A stretch of 64,000 bases of DNA, from assembly GCF_003289925.1 (NCBI RefSeq), contig NZ_QLZQ01000001.1, positions 992,001 through 1,056,000 on the forward strand. Direction: 5' to 3'. Under the pieces are notes generated by a model, which saw nothing but the letters and a program-made list of their open reading frames with translations, did not search any database and had not been told where the DNA came from. Shown piece after piece: positions 40,834 through 49,299 of the stretch (position 1 is the stretch's first letter; each line of letters begins with the position of its first letter). The stretch comes from Planococcus maitriensis (GTDB lineage: Bacteria; Bacillota; Bacilli; Bacillales_A; Planococcaceae). Made by a program: the position numbers and the translations under genes.

Positions 40834-41459
40834 GAAAACAAATTGCACAGCAGCTATTGTCAATCGGCGCGGTGGAGCTGCGCCCAAACGATCCCTTCAC
40901 ATGGGCATCCGGTGTCAAATCGCCGATCTATTGCGACAACCGGCTGACGATGTCTTATCCAGCAGTCCGCAAGGCGATTGCCGACGGGCTTGCGGAAACG
41001 ATTCGCCGTGAGTATCCCGACGCGCAAGTGATTGCGGGAACCGCGACGGCGGGCATTCCGCATGCGGCATGGGTAGCCGAACGCCTCGACCTGCCGATGG
41101 TCTATGTTCGTTCAAAACCGAAAGGCCACGGGCAATCGAATTTGATCGAAGGTAAAATCGAGCCAGGCCAAAAAGCGGTCGTCATCGAAGACTTGATCTC
41201 CAAAGGCGGATCCGTGCTGCAGGCGGCACAAGCGTTAAAAGATGCCGGATTTGAAGTGGCAGGAATCGCTGCGATCTTCACTTACGGGTTGCCACAGGCA
41301 ACACAAGCTATACAGGAAGCCGGATTCACCTTCCACACATTGACGGATTTCCCGTCTTTGGTGGAACAAGCCCAGGAAAGCGGAGCGATAGCGTCAAAGG
41401 ATTTGCCAATGCTCAGCGAATGGCACGAAAAACTGAAAGCCGGCGCATTGACTTCATAA
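40830..41459 (+). CDS. pyrE: Orotate phosphoribosyltransferase
   Basis: 209 residues. The PRPP-binding motif is [13 protein letters not shown] (about 115-127), preceded by the catalytic-loop segment [11 protein letters not shown]. It converts orotate to OMP. Last gene of the operon. The start at 40830 overlaps the pyrF stop; the upstream in-frame ATG at 40815 lies inside pyrF. Confidence 0.97.
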
Positions 41460-41460
41460 C

Positions 41461-41499
41461 AAAACCTTCGTGCATCTACAGGATGTGCGAAGGTTTTTT
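41461..41499 (+). terminator. Terminator of the pyr operon
   Basis: AACCTTCG pairs with CGAAGGTT, with GCATC/GATGT inside, followed by T residues. Confidence 0.92.
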
Positions 41500-41536
41500 C
41501 GTCCGTTCAGGGAACTAGAGAAAGTGAAAAAGGATA

Positions 41537-41545
41537 TGGTATAAC
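41537..41545 (+). promoter_or_regulatory. Possible extended -10 promoter of dsdA
   Basis: TGGTATAAC gives TGN plus TATAAC, 23 bp before the dsdA start. No convincing -35. Confidence 0.38.
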
Positions 41546-41568
41546 TAATGACAAGGAGGCGGTAAGAT

Positions 41569-42903
41569 ATGGGTTTTACGAAGCAAGAGATCCGCAAATG
41601 GACAGATGAGCATCCGCTGATGGAGGATTTGCTCGACTTGAAGCCAGTCGTTTGGCTCAACCCGAAACGCAGGGATATGGGGCATGTGCAAGGCCTGCCC
41701 GTGACGATCGATGATCTCGAAGAAGCGGAGCAATTATGGCTGCGCTTTGCCCCGTATTTAATGAAAGTGTTCCCCGAAACAACGGAAACAGGGGGCATCA
41801 TCGAATCGGAGCTGCAGGAAGCGGGGCGCATGCAAAAGCAATTAGAAGCGTATTACGGCGAGCAACTGCCGGGAAAATTGTACGTCAAATGCGACAACGA
41901 GCTGCCGGTTGCGGGTTCGGTCAAGGCACGCGGCGGATTTTTTGAAGTGCTGCGCTATGCAGAAACGCTGGCACTGGAAGAAGGGCTTGTCACGCGTAAG
42001 GATTCCTATGAATGGTTTGCAACGGAAGAAGCTAAAACGTTCTTTGGAGGTCATTCCGTCGGCGTCGGCTCGACCGGGAATTTAGGGCTGAGCATCGGCA
42101 TCATCAGTGCAGAGCTTGGATTCAAGGTCTCCGTCTATATGTCAGCGGACGCCAAAGAGTGGAAAAAAGAGCTACTCAGGAAAAAAGGCGTCCGCGTAGT
42201 CGAATTCAGCGGTGACTTCAGTGAAGCGGTCACGGCTGGGCGCGAAGAGACGCTTCGATTGCCGAACGGCTATTTTGTCGATGACGAGAAGTCCCGCGAA
42301 TTGTTTCTCGGCTATAGCGTGGCTGCGCTGCGTTTGAAACAACAGCTGGAGCAACAGGAAGTTCAGGTGGATGAAGAGCATCCGCTATTCGTCTATTTGC
42401 CATGCGGTGTCGGCGGGGCGCCAGGGGGCATCGCATTCGGGCTGCGCCATATGTTCGGCGATCATGTCCATCCGGTGTTCATCGAACCGACCCATTCGCC
42501 TGCTGTCTTGCTCGGGCTCATGACGGGCTTGAAGAGCGGCATCAGTGTCCAGGACATTGGCATCGACAACCGGACGGAAGCGGATGGCCTTGCGGTCGGC
42601 AGGGCATCGAGTTTTGCATCCGCGAGTTCTGAGCAATTGATATCGGGCATTGCAACGGTCGAGGATGAGGAATTATTCCCGCTGCTCGCCATGCTGAAAG
42701 ACAGCGAAGGGATCAAGGTTGAACCTTCCGCAGCAGCCGGGTTTGCCGGGCCGTTCATGATGGCAGCGACAAATTATGCTGAAGAACATGGTATCGATCC
42801 CGGAAAAGCTGCCCATATCGTCTGGCTGACCGGTGGCGCGCTCGTGCCTGAAGAAGAGACGGCCGATTTCTATGCAAGAGGGTTGGAGAAACTGGGACAA
42901 TAG
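41569..42903 (+). CDS. dsdA: D-serine ammonia-lyase (D-serine dehydratase)
   Basis: 444 residues, the usual DsdA length. It is a fold-type II pyridoxal phosphate enzyme with the cofactor lysine in LPVAGSVKARGGF (about 109-121) and phosphate-binding GVGSTGNLGLSIG (about 165-177). It turns D-serine into pyruvate and ammonia, for detoxification or carbon use. The ribosome site is AAGGAGGCGG. It is not part of the Bacillus backbone at this position; it starts a small accessory patch between pyrE and rqcH. Confidence 0.93.
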   Translation: MGFTKQEIRKWTDEHPLMEDLLDLKPVVWLNPKRRDMGHVQGLPVTIDDLEEAEQLWLRFAPYLMKVFPETTETGGIIESELQEAGRMQKQLEAYYGEQLPGKLYVKCDNELPVAGSVKARGGFFEVLRYAETLALEEGLVTRKDSYEWFATEEAKTFFGGHSVGVGSTGNLGLSIGIISAELGFKVSVYMSADAKEWKKELLRKKGVRVVEFSGDFSEAVTAGREETLRLPNGYFVDDEKSRELFLGYSVAALRLKQQLEQQEVQVDEEHPLFVYLPCGVGGAPGGIAFGLRHMFGDHVHPVFIEPTHSPAVLLGLMTGLKSGISVQDIGIDNRTEADGLAVGRASSFASASSEQLISGIATVEDEELFPLLAMLKDSEGIKVEPSAAAGFAGPFMMAATNYAEEHGIDPGKAAHIVWLTGGALVPEEETADFYARGLEKLGQ

Positions 42904-42971
42904 GCAGGATTTTCATTTCATTCCACGAATAGAAGAGTGAACGATAAACGAAAAAGAAGGGAAGCGGAGAC

Positions 42972-43382
42972 ATGGCCATTCAAGCGAACCAGATTTTCGT
43001 TAATTTGCCAGTTAGGGATTTGGAGCGGTCGATGAAGTTTTTTGGCGAAATGGGTTTTGATTTCGATGAGCGGATGACGGACAATAACGCCACATGCATG
43101 ATTATCGGCCAAAATATGTATGCGATGCTGCTAGTGGAAGATTTCTTCAAAAGCTTCACCCATAAAGACATTGCCGATACATCCAAAAGTGCAGAGGCGA
43201 TCATTGCCTTATCGGCGTCAAGCCGTGAAGAAGTCGATGAATGGGTAGAGAAAGCGATGTCAGCAGGAGGCAGTTCCGCGAACGAGCCGATGGACAATAA
43301 GTTCATGTATTCCTGGAGTTTTAACGATCCGGACGGCCATTTATGGGAAGTCATGTATATGGAAGACGAGGCATTCGAATAG
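42972..43382 (+). CDS. VOC (glyoxalase/bleomycin resistance) family protein
   Basis: A 136-residue single VOC module pair: FVNLPVRDLERSMKFFGEMGF at the N-terminus (about 9-29) and FNDPDGHLWEVMYM near the end, where the Glu is the usual metal ligand. Substrate unknown; the family ranges from glyoxalases to resistance proteins. Read alone, followed by a bidirectional terminator. Confidence 0.82.
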   Translation: MAIQANQIFVNLPVRDLERSMKFFGEMGFDFDERMTDNNATCMIIGQNMYAMLLVEDFFKSFTHKDIADTSKSAEAIIALSASSREEVDEWVEKAMSAGGSSANEPMDNKFMYSWSFNDPDGHLWEVMYMEDEAFE

Positions 43383-43390
43383 CAACACAT

Positions 43391-43424
43391 AAAACCCGCG
43401 CCGGAAAATTCGGCGCGGGTTTTG
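43391..43424. terminator. Bidirectional terminator between convergent genes
   Basis: AAAACCCGCGCC pairs with GGCGCGGGTTTT around a 9-base loop. T runs exist on both strands, serving the VOC gene and the minus-strand transporter operon. Confidence 0.87.
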
Positions 43425-43429
43425 CGTAT

Positions 43430-44107
43430 TCACAAATATTCGGCGTAACGCTTTTCCAGGTAGTTCTGCAATACGGTCATGACCGTGCAGATCGCCCAGT
43501 AGATGAGTGCGACGAGTATGAGCAATGTCAACAGGTCGTATTCGCGTGCGCCGACAATCCGCGCTTTCTGGAAAATTTCCGGCACCGTGATCATCGCAGC
43601 GAGCGACGAAGCTTTGATCAAGTCCAAGTAGACATTCGATAAAGGCGGGACAGCGATGCGCACCGATTGAGGCAAAATGATGCGGCGCATTGTTTGCCAG
43701 TAACTGAGGCCGAGGGCGGTGGACGATTCCCATTGCCCTTTGTCGACGGATGCCAGTGCCGAGCGGAACACTTCAGCGATATAGGCGGCACTATTGATGG
43801 TGAAGCCGATAAGCGCTGCCTGCAGGGCGGTGAATTCGACACCGATGACAGGGAGCGCGAAATACAGCAAAAACAAGATGACGAGAATCGGCACCCCGCG
43901 CATGAAGGAGATGTAAAGCCGGGCTGGCAGATGGAGCAGGGGCTGTTTCGATGTCCTCGCGAGCGCAAGGAAAAAGCCGATGACCAAACCGCCCAGCATG
44001 CTGCCCATCGAAATCAACAGCGTCAACCAAATGCCTTCAAGCACGTAGGGCAGGGAATTGATCGCAAGTTCAGGATCGAATAACAGCCCCCATTCGATAT
44101 CGCTCAT
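43430..44107 (-). CDS. Polar amino-acid ABC transporter permease
   Basis: A 225-residue HisM/GlnP-type permease with about five membrane helices. The conserved EAA-type loop is ALGLSYWQTMRRIILPQSVRIAVPP in part (about 140-165), which contacts the ATPase. It is cotranscribed with the binding protein gene 15 bp upstream. No ATPase gene lies next to it, which is unusual. Cystine, glutamine or a related amino acid are possible substrates. Confidence 0.88.
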   Translation of the reverse strand: MSDIEWGLLFDPELAINSLPYVLEGIWLTLLISMGSMLGGLVIGFFLALARTSKQPLLHLPARLYISFMRGVPILVILFLLYFALPVIGVEFTALQAALIGFTINSAAYIAEVFRSALASVDKGQWESSTALGLSYWQTMRRIILPQSVRIAVPPLSNVYLDLIKASSLAAMITVPEIFQKARIVGAREYDLLTLLILVALIYWAICTVMTVLQNYLEKRYAEYL

Positions 44108-44122
44108 AACAATGGGCCTCCT

Positions 44123-44971
44123 TTAGTTTTCCTCTTCGATGTCCGGTTCAATGGAAACATCGGCACCGCCGAAGAATTCAGCTGAAATGTCGCTGATGGT
44201 GCCATCCGCAAGCATCTCCTCAAGCGCGCCATTCACTTGTTCGAGCAATTCTTCGTTGTCTTCATTCATGACAAGGCCGACTTCAGACGGCAAGTATTTG
44301 ATGTCCGGGTGGATCGTGATGTTGAGCTCCGGGAACGCTGCCACTCCGAAAGTCGATAAATAATAATCGTTCAGGATGACGTCGGTCCGGCCAATCGACA
44401 CATCACGCAAATAGATTTCATTCGTTGCGTTGTCATATGTCACTTCTTCTGCACCGTAGTCGCGGGCGATCTGCATATAGACCGATGTCGAAGCACCGGC
44501 TGCTTTTTTGTCTTCCAGGTCTTCCAGTGATTCGATGCCGGATAAGTCATCTTTTCGGACAACCGCTGTACCATAGGAATATTTGATCGGTGTGGAGAAC
44601 AGGAATTTATCGGTCATGTCTTCCGTCACTTCGATATCGTTCGCTGCCATATCGAGCTGTCCTGTGCTGACGCTTGTCAGCATTTCGTCGAATCCGAGTT
44701 CGCGGAATTCGATGTCAAGATCCAGGCGTTTGCCGAGTTCCCGTACGACTTCTACTTCAAAGCCCGTCAATTCGCCGCTTTCTTCGTCGCGGAATGAAGT
44801 CGCCAACAGTGTGCCGGATGTACCGACAGTCAAGACGCCTTCCTCCTGGATGCGGTCCCATTCTGACGGCTGTTCGGTTTCAGCAGCTTCATTTCCGCAA
44901 GCTGATAATGCAATTGCTGCAGTGCCGAACAGGGCAGCAGTTATGTATGTTCGTTTTGTCATGATATTCAA
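44123..44971 (-). CDS. Extracellular amino-acid-binding lipoprotein of an ABC transporter
   Basis: 282 residues. A signal peptide ends in the lipobox LSAC (Cys about 25), then an SBP_bac_3 domain: GVLTVGTSGTLLATSF, GFEVEVVRELGKRL and LDMAANDIEVTEDMTDKFLFS. It resembles cystine-binding TcyA-type proteins, an inference from flavour only. The start is most likely TTG at 44971, because the AAGGGGG ribosome site is 7 bp from it and 16 bp from the in-frame ATG at 44962. First gene of a two-gene minus-strand operon. Confidence 0.88.
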   Translation of the reverse strand: MNIMTKRTYITAALFGTAAIALSACGNEAAETEQPSEWDRIQEEGVLTVGTSGTLLATSFRDEESGELTGFEVEVVRELGKRLDLDIEFRELGFDEMLTSVSTGQLDMAANDIEVTEDMTDKFLFSTPIKYSYGTAVVRKDDLSGIESLEDLEDKKAAGASTSVYMQIARDYGAEEVTYDNATNEIYLRDVSIGRTDVILNDYYLSTFGVAAFPELNITIHPDIKYLPSEVGLVMNEDNEELLEQVNGALEEMLADGTISDISAEFFGGADVSIEPDIEEEN

Positions 44972-45002
44972 TGATAGGCCCCCTTAATTGATGTCCTATA
45001 AA

Positions 45003-45040
45003 AAGATAGCATTAACTATAGCTTGGGGCAATGCTTTGCC
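45003..45040 (-). promoter_or_regulatory. Candidate promoter of the transporter operon with an inverted repeat
   Basis: On the minus strand, TTGCCC (45026-45031) and TATCTT (45003-45008) are separated by 17 bp. GGCAA (45027-45031) and TTGCC (45036-45040) form an inverted repeat over the -35, a possible operator. Confidence 0.4.
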
Positions 45041-45088
45041 GCATTATTTATTTTATAATATTATTATGTAAACTTATCTTATGGTAAG

Positions 45089-45119
45089 AAAAAACCCGCA
45101 CTGCAAAAGCCAGTACGGG
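45089..45119 (-). terminator. Terminator of rqcH
   Basis: Read on the minus strand, CCCGTACTG pairs with CAGTGCGGG around a 7-base loop and runs into six T. Confidence 0.88.
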
Positions 45120-45130
45120 CATGTCCAAAC

Positions 45131-46786
45131 TTATTTTTTCAATTTTAACACCAGATCTTCATCGGGAGTGACGTAGACGGTTTTCTGTTCGAAATAAATC
45201 ACGAAACCGGGCTTGGCGCCGCTCGGTTTTTTCACTTGGCGGACTTCGGTGTAATCGACTGGGACGGAGGCCGATTCGCGCGCTTTGCTGAAATAAGCGG
45301 CGATGCTGGCAGCTTCTAGGATGGTGTCTTCATCCGGTTCTTGCGAATGGATGATGACATGCGATCCCGGAATGTCTTTCGTGTGCAGCCATGTATCGGA
45401 TTTCGATGCGACCTTGAAGGTCACATAATCGTTTTGTTTATTGTTTTTGCCGACTGAAATCGGAATGCCGGTGCTCGATACATAATGCTCGACATTCGGC
45501 TTTTGCGGCTTTTTCTTTTTCTTCGATTTCTGTGCTTTCATATAACCTTGTTCAGCCAATTCTTCGCGGATTTCTTCGATATCGGAGAGCCCCGCCTGTT
45601 GCACTTGTTGCATGAGCAATTCGAAATAGCGGATGTCTTCTTCGGTCTTTTCGATTTGCTCATGCGTTTTGACGACGGCCGTTTTGGCTTTTTGGTAACG
45701 CGAGTAGTATTTCTGGGAATTCTCGATCGGTGTCTTGCGCGGGTCGAGTGTGATCGTCACAGTTTCTTCATTATAATAATTGACGACTTCCGCTTGTTTC
45801 ATTCCCTTTTTGATGGTGTGCAGATTAGCCATGATCAATTCGCCGTTCAATTGCAATTGATCTCGTTTCTTTGCCTGGTCCTGTTCTTTCTGAAGTTTTT
45901 TCAGCTTCAGTTTCAGTTTGGCGATTTCGTTTTGAAGCCAGCGCTCCAAATCCCCTGCCTGCTGCTTGACACGGTCGCGTTCGGCTTTGGCATAATAAAT
46001 CCGGTCGAGCAGTTCGGATAAATTGTCAAAACGCATATTGTCCTGCCCGAGATGCGTCAATTCAGTCGCGGAAAAATAGCTTTTTCCATTTTGTTCGACG
46101 TAATAGCCTGCTGGTTGCGGGGCATTAAAGTCAGAAAGAAAGGCCGCTGCGCCATCAGGGTTCCGTTCGAGCCGGTAGTTCAGCTCTTTTGCCGTGACCG
46201 GGGAAAAGCCGGCAAACCGGGAGACAATTTCCTTGTCGGTAAGACCGCCGAAGTCTGCATCCGCCGCAAATGGATCCTGTTTATCCTGTGAGGGCGGAAA
46301 CACATAATCCTGGCCCGGTAAAATCGTCCGGTACGAGTTGACGCTCGGCGGCAAATGCTTGAGGCTGTCGAGAATCATGTCGCGCTCAGTGTCGACCAAT
46401 ATGATATTCGAATGCCGGCCCATCATTTCGACATGGAGCTCGCGTTCGATCTCATCGCCAATTTCGTTGCGGGCGCGGATGCGCAGGATGATCAGCCGGT
46501 CGGAGCCGTGCTGATCGACTCCCGTGATGACGCCGCCTTCGATATGCTTTCGCAAGAGCATGCAGAACATCGGCGGTTCCGATGGATTGACGTTCGCCGT
46601 GTTCGTTAAATGGATACGTGAATAGGATGGGTGGATCGAGATGAGTAATTTATGGTTTTTTCCTTGTGCGCGTATATGCAGGAGCAGTTCGAGCTGATTA
46701 GGCTGATGAACTTTTGAAATCCTTCCGGTGACGAGCTGTTGCAATTCGCTCGTCATCGCTTTCGTAAACAATCCATCAAATGCCAT
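45131..46786 (-). CDS. rqcH: Ribosome quality control protein RqcH (NFACT family, YloA)
   Basis: 551 residues: NFACT-N domain (AFDGLFTKAM, HPSYSRIHLT, MFCMLLRKHIEGG), a coiled coil (about 265-330 and 360-400), and the NFACT-R domain (SDTWLHTKDIPGSHVII near 465-481). RqcH binds obstructed 50S subunits and recruits tRNA-Ala to add C-terminal alanine tails; older names are fibronectin-binding protein FbpA/YloA. The start at 46786 was chosen because AAAGAGGG precedes it and MAFDGLFT is the family N-terminus. It is divergent from remA here. Confidence 0.93.
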   Translation of the reverse strand: MAFDGLFTKAMTSELQQLVTGRISKVHQPNQLELLLHIRAQGKNHKLLISIHPSYSRIHLTNTANVNPSEPPMFCMLLRKHIEGGVITGVDQHGSDRLIILRIRARNEIGDEIERELHVEMMGRHSNIILVDTERDMILDSLKHLPPSVNSYRTILPGQDYVFPPSQDKQDPFAADADFGGLTDKEIVSRFAGFSPVTAKELNYRLERNPDGAAAFLSDFNAPQPAGYYVEQNGKSYFSATELTHLGQDNMRFDNLSELLDRIYYAKAERDRVKQQAGDLERWLQNEIAKLKLKLKKLQKEQDQAKKRDQLQLNGELIMANLHTIKKGMKQAEVVNYYNEETVTITLDPRKTPIENSQKYYSRYQKAKTAVVKTHEQIEKTEEDIRYFELLMQQVQQAGLSDIEEIREELAEQGYMKAQKSKKKKKPQKPNVEHYVSSTGIPISVGKNNKQNDYVTFKVASKSDTWLHTKDIPGSHVIIHSQEPDEDTILEAASIAAYFSKARESASVPVDYTEVRQVKKPSGAKPGFVIYFEQKTVYVTPDEDLVLKLKK

Positions 46787-46842
46787 GAAAAATCCCTCTT
46801 TCAAATCGTTTTGTTCCATCTTATCATTTTCACGGAAGAATA

Positions 46843-46851
46843 TGATATAAT
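46843..46851 (+). promoter_or_regulatory. Extended -10 promoter of remA-gmk-rpoZ
   Basis: TGATATAAT gives TGN plus a perfect TATAAT (46846-46851), 57 bp before the chosen remA start; the -35 is weak. Confidence 0.5.
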
Positions 46852-46908
46852 AAGACAGTTAGTTTTAAGTGCGAACATATTACTTGAGCATTGATGGCGG
46901 TGAGGAAG

Positions 46909-47799
<891 letters not shown>

Positions 47800-47800
<1 letters not shown>

Positions 47801-48024
47801 TGTTATACCCATCCGTTGATAAACTGAAAAGCCGCATCGATTCGAAATACTCCTTGGTAGCCCTGGCTTCCAAGAGAGCCCGCCAGTTGCACGAACATGG
47901 CGATGAGAAACTGGATTCCTATGTATCCCACAAAGCGGTCGGAAAAGCGCTTGAAGAGATTGCAGAAGGCGCATTGACGCCGGTTCAGCAAGATGCATCC
48001 GCGATTTACGAAGACGAAATTTAA
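47800..48024 (+). CDS. rpoZ: DNA-directed RNA polymerase omega subunit
   Basis: 74 residues with the omega signature LYPSVDKLKSRIDSKYSLV and ASKRARQL. It binds the beta-prime subunit and stabilises the polymerase. The start overlaps the gmk stop (TGATG), preceded by AAAGGAGAA. Confidence 0.94.
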
Positions 48025-48043
48025 CTTATGATCTCAATTGACG

Positions 48044-48082
48044 ACTCCCAGAGCGAACCTGTTCTTTGGGAGTTTGTTGTTT
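48044..48082 (+). terminator. Possible weak terminator after rpoZ
   Basis: ACTCCCA pairs with TGGGAGT, with GAAC/GTTC inside. The T tract is broken by G, so read-through into coaBC is likely. Confidence 0.45.
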
Positions 48083-48099
48083 AGAAAGGGTGTTTAGCG

Positions 48100-49299
48100 G
48101 TGTTGGCAAATCGAAAAATCCTATTATGTGTAAGCGGCGGCATCGCCGTCTATAAAGCGGTCGCCCTCGTCAGCAAATTGTCCCAGGCAGGGGCGGAAGT
48201 TAAAGTCATCATGACAGAATCAGCGAAGCAATTCGTCCAGCCTTTATCGTTCCAGGTCATGTCCAGAAACGATGTCTATTTTGATACATTCGACGAAAAA
48301 GATTCTTCAGTCATTGCCCATATCGATTTGGCGGACTGGGCAGACCTCGTAATCGTCGCTCCTGCAACCGCCAATATGATCGCTAAAATGGCGAATGGCC
48401 TAGGCGATGATATGGTCTCGACGGTATTGCTTGCAACGACAGCACCGATTTGGGTCGCGCCTGCGATGAATGTCCATATGTACGACCATCGGGCAGTCAA
48501 GCGCAATATCGACCGTTTGCATCATGACGGCATCCGTTTCATCGAGCCGTCTGAAGGCTTTTTGGCCTGTGGCTATGTAGGCAAAGGGCGTTTGGAAGAA
48601 CCAGAGAAAATCACTGAACTGGTGGCCGGCCATTTCACGAAAAACAAGCCGTTAAAAGGCAAAAAAGTGGTCGTGACGGCTGGGCCGACTCGGGAACGAA
48701 TCGACCCGGTGCGTTTTTTGACGAACTTTTCAAGCGGCAAGATGGGCTATGCCATGGCAGAAGCGGCAGCGGAACTCGGCGCTGAGACAATTTTGATTAG
48801 CGGCCCGGTGTCATTGCCGTTGCCAAGCGGTGTCAAACGCATTCAAGTCGAAAGCGCACAGCAGATGCTAGAAGCAGTGCTTAGTGAATACGACAGCGCA
48901 GACTTGGTCGTCAAGACAGCAGCTGTCGCTGATTACCGCCCGGCGGCCATCGCGGGGCAGAAGGTTAAGAAAAAAGAAGGCAATTCGGTCCTTGAGCTGG
49001 AGCGCACAGTAGATATCCTGCAGCAGCTCGGCCAACTGAAGGGCCATCAAATCCTGGTCGGCTTCGCGGCAGAGACCGATCATGTGGCGCAATATGCCAA
49101 AGATAAACTCGAGCGGAAAAATGCTGATTATATCATCGCCAACGACGTCAGCGCAGACCAATCCGGCTTTGACCATGACACGAATGCAGTGACGGTCTAC
49201 GGCCGCGGGGAATTCGAAAGGGCATTCCCGGTCATGCCGAAAAAAGCGCTTGCGCTCGATTTGTTAACGCTTATCACTGAAAAGGAATTTGCAAAATGA
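48100..49299 (+). CDS. coaBC: Bifunctional phosphopantothenoylcysteine decarboxylase / synthetase CoaBC
   Basis: 399 residues. N-terminal CoaC flavoprotein half: ILLCVSGGIAVYKAVAL (about 6-22), the catalytic His in HIDLADWADL, PAMNVHMYD and ACGYVGKGR. C-terminal CoaB half: TAGPTRERIDPVRFLTNFSS (about 191-210). Together they make 4'-phosphopantetheine for CoA. The start is GTG at 48100, after AAAGGGTG. It overlaps priA by ATGA. Confidence 0.96.
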   Translation: MLANRKILLCVSGGIAVYKAVALVSKLSQAGAEVKVIMTESAKQFVQPLSFQVMSRNDVYFDTFDEKDSSVIAHIDLADWADLVIVAPATANMIAKMANGLGDDMVSTVLLATTAPIWVAPAMNVHMYDHRAVKRNIDRLHHDGIRFIEPSEGFLACGYVGKGRLEEPEKITELVAGHFTKNKPLKGKKVVVTAGPTRERIDPVRFLTNFSSGKMGYAMAEAAAELGAETILISGPVSLPLPSGVKRIQVESAQQMLEAVLSEYDSADLVVKTAAVADYRPAAIAGQKVKKKEGNSVLELERTVDILQQLGQLKGHQILVGFAAETDHVAQYAKDKLERKNADYIIANDVSADQSGFDHDTNAVTVYGRGEFERAFPVMPKKALALDLLTLITEKEFAK

